Assembly: GCA_039916225.1 (NCBI GenBank)
Contig: JBDSLU010000498.1
Span: 1-13,226, forward strand
Source: JBDSLU01 sp039916225
Lineage (GTDB): Bacteria; Acidobacteriota; Vicinamibacteria; Vicinamibacterales; Vicinamibacteraceae
Reading direction: 5' to 3'
DNA: 13,226 nucleotides
The translations under genes and the position numbers were made by a program. The notes under the pieces are model-generated. The model saw only the letters and a program-made list of their open reading frames with translations. It was not told the DNA's origin and did no database searches. Below, piece by piece: positions 8,176 through 13,226 of this stretch (position 1 is its first letter; each line of letters begins with the position of its first letter).

Positions 8176-8658
8176 ATGACCGTCGAAGAATCGCTCGCCA
8201 AGACCGCCGTCGGCGCTTGGACGATCAACATCGATCGCGCCAACAAGCTGTTCGCCAATGTCAGCGAGGCGCAGCTGCAGCACGAGATCGCCCCGGGGAA
8301 GAATCGCCTGCTCTACCTGTGGGGACACCTCATCGCGGTGCACGACGCCATGCTGCCGCTGCTCGGCATCGGTCCGCGGCGCTACGCCGACCTCGATGCC
8401 GCCTTCCTCGAGGGAGCAGACCGCGCCATCGATGTCGTGTTCACGCGCGACGAGCTCAAGGCCCGGTGGGACGCGACGAACGCCGCCCTGCAGGAGGGGT
8501 TCGATCGCTTTACCGCCGCCGATTGGACGGGCAGGCACACCGCGGTTCCCGAAGCGGACTTCGCCGTGAATCCGCTCCGCAACCGCCTGGCGGTACTCCT
8601 GAGTCGAACGGGCCACGTCAGCTATCACCTCGGGCAGGCGGTGCTGGCGCCGAAGTAA
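8176..8658 (+). CDS. DinB-like four-helix metal-site protein
   Basis: This small 160-residue helical protein belongs to the DinB/YfiT-like superfamily. The superfamily holds a divalent metal with three histidines and includes thiol-dependent transferases and many uncharacterised stress-linked members. The metal-ligand pattern is visible: LWGHLIAVHD (H51, H56) in the second helix and GHVSYHLGQ (H147, H151) in the last helix, the family's H-x3-H...GQ ending. ATG at 8176 has GGAG 8 nt upstream; the adjacent GTG at 8173 has it at 5 nt, so the two starts cannot be separated. It begins 25 nt after the response regulator, so it is likely in the same transcript. Substrate and thiol cofactor are unknown. 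Confidence 0.82.
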   Translation: MTVEESLAKTAVGAWTINIDRANKLFANVSEAQLQHEIAPGKNRLLYLWGHLIAVHDAMLPLLGIGPRRYADLDAAFLEGADRAIDVVFTRDELKARWDATNAALQEGFDRFTAADWTGRHTAVPEADFAVNPLRNRLAVLLSRTGHVSYHLGQAVLAPK

Positions 8659-8670
8659 GCCGCTGGGTCC

Positions 8671-9099
8671 ATGACGCACGCGGCCACCTCCGCCATTCGG
8701 TCGGGCAGCTTCACGACCGCCGTCGACGCGGACGGGTTCCCGGTCCTCCCGCCGACGCTGCTCACGATCCACCGGACGTCCACCCGCGACGAACAGACCC
8801 GCCAGATCATCTGCGCGCTCGACGGCAAGCGCTTCGGGCAGGTGCTGTTCGGGCAGCGACTGACGATCGAAATCCTCCCCGGCGCCCACAGCCTGCGGGT
8901 CCACAACACGCTGATGTGGAAGACGGCGGCATTCGAGGCCGAGCCGGGCGGGCACGTGCACTTCACCGTCTGGAATCGGGGCTGGGGCGAGGCGTACTAC
9001 CTGATGATCGTCTTCGTGGGGGCGGCGCCGCTCGGCGTCGGGCTGGCGCGGGGCACCCCGGAGGAACTGGACGCGGCGGCCAGGCGATCAGGGCCGTGA
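8671..9099 (+). CDS. Conserved-looking small beta-rich protein of unknown function (PEGA-like)
   Basis: I do not recognise a named family with certainty. The 142-residue product begins without a signal peptide. Its middle (about 50-105) alternates strands and turns in a beta-sandwich pattern: ALDGKRFGQVLFGQRLTIEILPGAHSLRVHNTLMWKT, then FEAEPGGHVHFTVWNR. The LPGxHxLRVHN phrase is like the core of PEGA-type or surface beta domains, which pack glycine turns between short strands. A hydrophobic stretch near the end (YYLMIVFVGAAPLGVGLA) may be a membrane segment or buried strand. It starts 12 nt after the DinB-like gene and has no clear ribosome site, so it may rely on coupling. Its role is unknown. 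Confidence 0.65.
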   Translation: MTHAATSAIRSGSFTTAVDADGFPVLPPTLLTIHRTSTRDEQTRQIICALDGKRFGQVLFGQRLTIEILPGAHSLRVHNTLMWKTAAFEAEPGGHVHFTVWNRGWGEAYYLMIVFVGAAPLGVGLARGTPEELDAAARRSGP

Positions 9100-9142
9100 C
9101 CGTGGCGCGCTGCGCCGCCTTCTGGACACCGGGGTGATTTTC

Positions 9143-9177
9143 GACCAGCATGGCCCCGAGAATCGGGAGGGCTGGTC
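9143..9177. promoter_or_regulatory. Nested hairpin in the leader of the GMC oxidoreductase
   Basis: GACCAGC at 9143-9149 pairs exactly with GCTGGTC at 9171-9177. Inside it CCCGA at 9155-9159 pairs with TCGGG at 9163-9167 around a GAA loop. The only purine-rich ribosome-like stretch before the gene, GGGAGG at 9165-9170, is partly in this structure and lies 16 nt from the ATG. It may be a folded leader that affects translation, or the 3' end of the upstream transcript. There is no T-run to make it an intrinsic terminator. Confidence 0.3.
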
Positions 9178-9186
9178 TCGAACCAC

Positions 9187-10749
9187 ATGCAATCCACCAT
9201 CTTCGACGTCGTCATCGTGGGGTCGGGCGCGGCCGGCGGCACGCTCGCCGCACATCTGGCCAAGCGCGGCGCGCGAGTCGCGATCGTGGAAGGCGGTCCT
9301 CGCGTCAACACGCGGACCGACTTCAACACCCACGCGATGCCGTTCGACTATCCGAATCGGCACATACCAACGATGAGGCCCGGCAAGCCCGGGTTCGATT
9401 CCGAGCGCAGCCGTGGCGTGGGCGGCAAGACCATGCTCTGGAACGCCGTGGCCCTCCGGTTCAGCCAGCGCGATTTCAAGGGGCGGTCGTCGGAAGGGGC
9501 AGGCGAGGACTGGCCCATCGATTACACGGACCTGGCGCCGTACTACGACGTCGTCGAACGCGAGGTCGGTGTCTGCGGGAACCTCGACCACCTCGAGGAC
9601 CTGCCGGACGGCATCTTCCTGCCGCCCGTCCCGATGAAATGCAGCGACCTGATCGTCCAGCGCGGGGCGAGAAAGATGGGCGCTGATCTGATTCACGTGC
9701 GGAAGGCCACGCTGTCCGTCTCCACGCCGACCCGCCCCGCCTGCCACTTCTGCGGCAACTGCATGGCGGGCTGTGACGTGGTCGCGAAGTACAACTCGGC
9801 CGACGTCCACATCGCTCCGGCCGAGAAGACCGGCCGCGTCACGGTCTTCAGCGACTCCATCGTTCGCGAGGTGCTGGTCTCCAAAGACAACCGGGCGACC
9901 GGCGTGGGGTTCTTCAATCGGGTCCACAAGCGCGACGGCGAGGTGAACGGCCGATGCGTGGTCGTCGCCTGCGGGTGCGCACAAAGCGTGGCCTTGCTGC
10001 TCATGTCGAAGTCGAGCCTGTATCCGGCCGGCCTGGCGAACTCCAGCGGCGCGCTCGGCCGACACTTCATCCCGCACTTCACGGGCGGAATCGAGTGCTT
10101 CGTGAAAGAGCTCAGCGGAACACGGGCGCCGAACGACGAGGGATTTCTCGACCACGCCTACATGCCCTCGTTCATGCACCGCCGGAAGCGCGACTACGCG
10201 CGCAGCTTCGGCGCGCAGTTCAACTATCAGAACCACCGGCTCGTGGGATGGGCACGATCCGTCGGCGGTTTCGGTCGAGGGTACAAGGAGTCGGTCAAGC
10301 GGTCGTACCCGGCGTTTCTGCAATTCACGCCGTACGGCGAGATGCTGCCGAACGCGCAGTCGTTCGTCGATCTCGACTACGGTCATCTCGATGCCTTCGG
10401 ACTGCCCCTGGCGCGCCGCCATGTCCATTGGGCGGAGAACGAGCGCAAGCTGTTCAACGACATGGTGAACTGGAGCCTGGCGATGCTGGAGCAGGCCGGC
10501 GCGGAAATCCTGTCCGTCCCGGCCGAACCGGCGACGAACCACGAGCTGGGAGGATGCCGGATGGGGAGCGATCCACGATCCGCGGTGGTGAACGCCGACT
10601 GCCGGGCGCACGACGTGGCGAATCTCTACGTGGTCGATGGCAGCGTGTTTCCCTCGTCCTCGGAGAAGAATCCGACCCACACGATCATGGCACTGGCGGC
10701 TCGCACCGCCGTGCATATCGCCGACCGGCTGCAGAAGGGCGAACTATGA
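9187..10749 (+). CDS. GMC-family FAD-dependent oxidoreductase (gluconate/glucose dehydrogenase-type large subunit)
   Basis: A flavoprotein dehydrogenase that oxidises an alcohol or sugar-type substrate, with FAD as cofactor. The Rossmann motif VGSGAAGG is at residues 11-18, the second FAD segment GGKTMLWN at 79-86, and the C-terminal catalytic region holds H452 in NHELGGCRMG and N495 in NPTHTIMALA. At 520 residues it has the size of periplasmic GMC dehydrogenase subunits. Four cysteines, C186, C189, C192 and C196, lie in CHFCGNCMAGC, reminiscent of the iron-sulfur cluster region of FAD-glucose dehydrogenase large subunits. It has no signal peptide of its own; it overlaps by 4 nt a Tat-signal subunit 3 and probably leaves the cytoplasm with it. 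The substrate is not readable. The start fits the family, but no proper ribosome site precedes it. Confidence 0.9.
   Translation: MQSTIFDVVIVGSGAAGGTLAAHLAKRGARVAIVEGGPRVNTRTDFNTHAMPFDYPNRHIPTMRPGKPGFDSERSRGVGGKTMLWNAVALRFSQRDFKGRSSEGAGEDWPIDYTDLAPYYDVVEREVGVCGNLDHLEDLPDGIFLPPVPMKCSDLIVQRGARKMGADLIHVRKATLSVSTPTRPACHFCGNCMAGCDVVAKYNSADVHIAPAEKTGRVTVFSDSIVREVLVSKDNRATGVGFFNRVHKRDGEVNGRCVVVACGCAQSVALLLMSKSSLYPAGLANSSGALGRHFIPHFTGGIECFVKELSGTRAPNDEGFLDHAYMPSFMHRRKRDYARSFGAQFNYQNHRLVGWARSVGGFGRGYKESVKRSYPAFLQFTPYGEMLPNAQSFVDLDYGHLDAFGLPLARRHVHWAENERKLFNDMVNWSLAMLEQAGAEILSVPAEPATNHELGGCRMGSDPRSAVVNADCRAHDVANLYVVDGSVFPSSSEKNPTHTIMALAARTAVHIADRLQKGEL
10734..10739 (+). promoter_or_regulatory. Shine-Dalgarno site of the subunit 3 gene
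   Basis: GAAGGG with a 6-nt spacer to ATG at 10746, inside the last codons of the GMC gene. It fixes the start of the small subunit and supports coupled translation through the ATGA overlap. Confidence 0.6.
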
Positions 10750-11453
10750 GCGAGACCCGTCGCGAGACGCTGAAGATCCTGGGCGCGATTGGCGCCACGT
10801 GTGCCTTCCCGTTCCCGGCGGACGAACTCTACGGACAGCACGTGCATGACAAGGCCGCGAAGCCGGCCGCTCCGCGCACGGAGCTCTACAAACCGGTCTT
10901 CTTCGGCGCGGTCGAATACCAACTGGTCTCTCGAGTGGCCGATCTCATCATCCCTGCGACTGACACTCCGGGGGCGCTCGGCGCGGGTGTGCCCGAGTAC
11001 GTCGATCGAGTCGTGTCGCTGAACCCGGAGCATCAGGGGCTGATGCGGGCCGGCTTGGAATGGATCGACGACCGGTCGCGCGAGCTGTTCGCCGAGCGAT
11101 TTCTCGGCGTCAGCGAAGCGCAGCAGATCCAGATGCTGCAGCCCGTAAGCGATGAAGTGGATCGCCAGCAGCGGGCACGGTTGACCGCCAGGTACCGCGT
11201 CGGCGGCGCGGGAAGCGTCTTCTACGCGCCCCGGACCGAGAAGACGGACACCGAGCAGCGTCCGATCCCCCCGGTTGCGCCGCCGGAGTCGACGCTGTCA
11301 GCCGCGGACGTGCCGGTGAGGTTCTTTGGCCTGCTCAAGAACCTCACCGCGGACGGCTACTACACGTCTCGCGTCGGGCTGCTCGAGGAACTCGGTTACA
11401 AGGGAAACGCCGCGCTCGCTGCGTTCCCGTCGTGCACGGTGCCGGAGCAGTGA
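10746..11453 (+). CDS. Gluconate 2-dehydrogenase subunit 3 family protein with Tat signal
   Basis: This is the small partner of the GMC flavoprotein, 235 residues long. The N-terminus SETRRETLKILGAIGATCAFPF has a twin-arginine motif (TRRETLK) followed by a hydrophobic run, so the folded complex is probably exported through the Tat pore. Family hallmarks are VSRVADLIIPATDTPGALGA near residues 61-80, followed by VPEYVD, and near the end DGYYTSRVG, ELGYKGN and FPSC. It overlaps the GMC stop by 4 nt (ATGA), so the two are made together. In characterised gluconate and FAD-glucose dehydrogenases the small subunit is needed for export and maturation of the flavoprotein. A cytochrome c subunit often accompanies them, but none is found here. 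Confidence 0.9.
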   Translation: MSETRRETLKILGAIGATCAFPFPADELYGQHVHDKAAKPAAPRTELYKPVFFGAVEYQLVSRVADLIIPATDTPGALGAGVPEYVDRVVSLNPEHQGLMRAGLEWIDDRSRELFAERFLGVSEAQQIQMLQPVSDEVDRQQRARLTARYRVGGAGSVFYAPRTEKTDTEQRPIPPVAPPESTLSAADVPVRFFGLLKNLTADGYYTSRVGLLEELGYKGNAALAAFPSCTVPEQ

Positions 11454-11473
11454 GCGGCAGCGCGAATCGGCGG

Positions 11474-12689
11474 ATGTCCACCTGACAGGCGCTCGACCGA
11501 CGCGTGCCGTCCTCGCGGCCCTCACCCTGTCCGCAAGCCTCGCCGCGTCCGTGGCGTCGGCGACGCCGATCAGCGACAAGTATGCCGCCCTCGGTGGCGC
11601 CGCCGGCTTTCTCGGCGATCCCATCATTCCGGAGACTGTGGCGCCTGACGGCGTCGGCAAGTTCCGGCACCACGAGGGCGGATCGATCTACTGGCACTCG
11701 CGCACCGGCGCGCACGAAGCCCACGGCCTCATCCGGCAGCGGTGGTCGGAGTTGAACTGGGAGAAGGGCTATCCCGGCTATCCGATCACCGACGAGATCG
11801 ACACCGCCGACGGTGGCGGCCGCGTCTCCCGGTTCGAAGGGGGAGAGCTGATTTGGAACGCGCTGACCAACGCGGTCCGCGAAGTGAAGTCGAGCGACCT
11901 GGTCGTCGAGCTGCCGTTCCCCGCCGGCGAGAGCTGGGAAGTCATCCAGGCCCACGCCGTCGGCCGGAAGGACAGCCACACCGGCCGGTTCGCCTACTGC
12001 TGGGACTTCAAGCGAGCCGGCAATCAGGCCGATTCGAACGGCAAGCCGCCTTGCCGTGGAGCATGCGCCCCTCGGCCTCGACCGGCACCGTGCTGGCCAC
12101 CAGGGGCGACAGCGGCGCCAACCCGGGCGCCTATCATCTCCACTTCTGCGTCGCCACCGGACCCAGCCGGCCGCAGTACGAGCCGCGCGAGACGGTGCCG
12201 GTGTCGTTCCGCAACTACCAGACGAGGGGCACTGGCGTCTTCGTCCTCCTCTGGACGGACGTGGCGCAGGGCGTGCCGCGAGCCGGTCAGGTTCTCCGCC
12301 GCCAGGGGACGCTGGGCGGCGCTTCCATCAACGGCGCGGCGATCCCGAACGGCTTCGGCAGCATTGCGGCGAAGGTGACACTGAAGGGCCCGGGCCTGCC
12401 GGCGGCTAACGGCGTCATCACGCTGACGGTGATGGCCCCGTGCGGAGAGCCGCTGCGGTCGAAGACGCTGCCCATCGGCGGCTTCCCAGCCGGCCCCTGG
12501 ACTACGACCATCGACAACGTGCCGTCACACGACGGGCTGACGGTCGTGGCCAGCTACTCGGGCGGCTGGAACATTCCGACCAACAACGGGACGGTCGCCG
12601 GCAAGAGCAGCGTCATCGGCCTGCCGGCCGACACCACGCGGAACGCGTCGATCCCGCTCGCGATGACCGAGGGGGCGGTCATCAAGTAG
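11474..12689 (+). pseudogene. Frame-disrupted secreted LGFP-repeat / M23-like protein
   Basis: Coding similarity runs from about 11482 to 12689 but needs two frames. The first part has a clear signal peptide (RAVLAALTLSASLAASVASA), then two LGFP-like repeats (ISDKYAALGGAAGFLGDP..., YPGYPITDEI...FEGGELIW). An M23-like domain then starts with SHTGRFAYCWDF. Near 12040-12075 the reading moves to another frame, which gives GDSGANPGAYHLHFCV (the HxH zinc motif), then a beta-rich C-terminal region, ending with TAG at 12687. Between the Asp of WDF and HLHF only about 42 residues remain, versus 75-80 in LytM, so roughly 100 nt seem lost together with frame. The signal peptide also has no ATG, GTG or TTG in frame. 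ATG at 11474 would reach it if one base were restored before its TGA at 11483. Decay or assembly error are both possible. Confidence 0.6.
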
Positions 12690-12704
12690 TCGCGCACGAT
12701 CCGC

Positions 12705-12737
12705 TACGGCGTGCCGCTCGACCTGCGGCACGCCGTA
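12705..12737. terminator. Strong 13-bp hairpin after the LGFP/M23 gene
   Basis: TACGGCGTGCCGC at 12705-12717 pairs perfectly with GCGGCACGCCGTA at 12725-12737 around a 7-nt loop, 15 nt after the stop codon at 12689. The position and stability suggest a transcript end. The following bases are CCCCACGTTC, with no T-run, so termination would need Rho or another factor, or the hairpin may simply protect the 3' end. Confidence 0.55.
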
Positions 12738-12843
12738 CCCCACGTTCGTCGGCTGCTCCGTGCGGCTGCGCCGCCAAGGTCGTCCAGCTGTGTAAGCGAC
12801 CGCCACCTTTGTCCCAGCCGATGGCCACGCGCAGCCCAGCCGC

Positions 12844-12878
12844 GGCCTCCACTCGAGGCCTGCAACTGTTGCCTGCAA
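12844..12878. repeat. Short inverted and direct repeats in the leader of the last gene
   Basis: The 273 nt from 12690 to 12962 hold no convincing gene. Apart from the hairpin at 12705, they contain a perfect inverted repeat, GGCCTC (12844-12849) and GAGGCC (12855-12860). Overlapping it is a direct repeat GCCTGCAA at 12858-12865 and 12871-12878, with a 13-nt period. I see no convincing -35/-10 pair. The repeats could be a regulator site upstream of the gene at 12963, or chance. Confidence 0.25.
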
Positions 12879-12951
12879 GGGAGATGCGGCCGAGTGCGTT
12901 GCCGCCGAGCCGGTTTGGCCCCGGATCTTGCTCTACGTGTTGACGAGAGAC

Positions 12952-12956
12952 GGAGG
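12952..12956 (+). promoter_or_regulatory. Shine-Dalgarno site of the last gene
   Basis: GGAGG with a 6-nt spacer to ATG at 12963. It is the best ribosome site on the plus strand of the window and fixes the start of the partial gene. Confidence 0.75.
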
Positions 12957-12962
12957 TCACCT

Positions 12963-13226
12963 ATGAAAAAAGCCACAACTACCGCATTGATTGCTGGCGC
13001 CTTGACCGTCGGGGCGCTGGGTGTCTGGTTGGGTCCATCCTTGATGGATCGCGACAGCGACGTTGCCGCGCCAGCAGCGGCCGTCGTTTCGCCATCGGTC
13101 GAGACCGCAACGCCACGTCGCGCCCCGGCACCGCGGGCCGTCGCGAGCAAGGAGATGGGGAGGACGACCATCGCACCAGATGTCGTCCCGGCGTTGCCAG
13201 CGACGCAGCCCGAACTGCATGAGCGG
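12963..13226 (+). CDS. N-terminal part of a membrane-anchored or secreted Ala/Pro-rich protein (3' end outside window)
   Basis: The first 88 codons are open to the window edge. The product begins MKKATTTALIAGALTVGALGVWLGPSLM, a charged start followed by a single hydrophobic helix without an obvious cleavage site, so a signal anchor is likely. Then comes a flexible stretch rich in Ala, Pro, Val and Thr (about 35-80), ending PATQPELHER at the edge. Hydrophobic-anchor plus Ala/Pro-linker proteins ending in a PELHxR-like motif occur in acidobacterial genomes as uncharacterised proteins; this is from memory and unchecked. The opening codons (AAA, ACT, TTG, ATT, GCT) are less GC-biased than in the neighbours. 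Function is not recognised. Confidence 0.7.
   Translation, partial: MKKATTTALIAGALTVGALGVWLGPSLMDRDSDVAAPAAAVVSPSVETATPRRAPAPRAVASKEMGRTTIAPDVVPALPATQPELHER

Noticed and set aside
7197..8258. Long minus-strand open frames across the response regulator
   Set aside because: The plus-strand receiver and helix-turn-helix motifs are complete; the minus frames are His/Arg/Gly-rich shadows.
9140..9195. tRNA-like T-arm on the minus strand (GGTTCGAGACC) near the GMC start
   Set aside because: The T-stem pairs for only about 3 bp and no acceptor, D-arm or anticodon arm can be drawn around it.
9088..10716. A 542-codon open frame on the minus strand opposite the GMC gene
   Set aside because: Shadow of the GMC gene: the plus strand holds complete FAD and catalytic motifs, while the minus product has no recognisable motif.
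12738..12962. Riboswitch in the leader of the last gene
   Set aside because: No conserved riboswitch core that I recognise is present; only short generic repeats are seen.

Overview
The window is very GC-rich, densely coded DNA from a Gram-negative bacterium: it has an outer-membrane efflux channel, a lipoprotein adaptor and the end of a beta-barrel-like protein. The combination of that barrel tail, a GMC flavoenzyme paired with a Tat-type gluconate-2-dehydrogenase subunit 3, a small PEGA-like hypothetical and an LGFP/M23 secreted protein resembles soil Acidobacteriota (Vicinamibacteria-like). This taxonomic guess is from memory of gene style, not from a marker gene.

Layout. 1-127 (+): the last 41 codons of a probable TonB-dependent receptor, followed by a hairpin between convergent genes. 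215-6002 (-): a complete tripartite RND efflux operon read right to left, adaptor then permease then NodT-type outer-membrane factor, with junctions of 4 nt overlap and 2 nt gap. 6003-6175: a divergent control region with two clear dyads and a -10-like box placed so that the kinase mRNA could be leaderless. 6176-8150 (+): a soluble GAF-containing NarL-type histidine kinase and its LuxR-type response regulator, overlapping by 14 nt. 8176-9099 (+): a DinB-like metal-site protein and a small beta-rich protein of unknown function, closely spaced behind the regulator. 9187-11453 (+): a GMC oxidoreductase with a four-cysteine cluster motif, overlapping by 4 nt a Tat-signal subunit 3. 11474-12689 (+): an LGFP-repeat plus M23-like secreted protein that cannot be read in one frame; it appears damaged at its start and in the middle of its catalytic domain. 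A strong hairpin follows at 12705-12737, then a leader and, from 12963, the first 88 codons of a membrane-anchored or secreted Ala/Pro-rich protein cut by the window edge.

How they work together. The kinase/regulator pair lies head-to-head with the efflux operon, so it most likely controls that pump, its own genes, or both, from the shared 173-nt region. The GMC/subunit 3 pair is probably an exported dehydrogenase in which the flavoprotein is carried through the Tat pore by its small partner. No cytochrome subunit is present, so its electron acceptor must be encoded elsewhere. I saw no rRNA, tRNA, CRISPR array, insertion sequence or integrase, and no single strikingly novel defence or mobile system. 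The best leads are the cysteine motif of the GMC enzyme, the broken LGFP/M23 gene and the divergent regulatory region.
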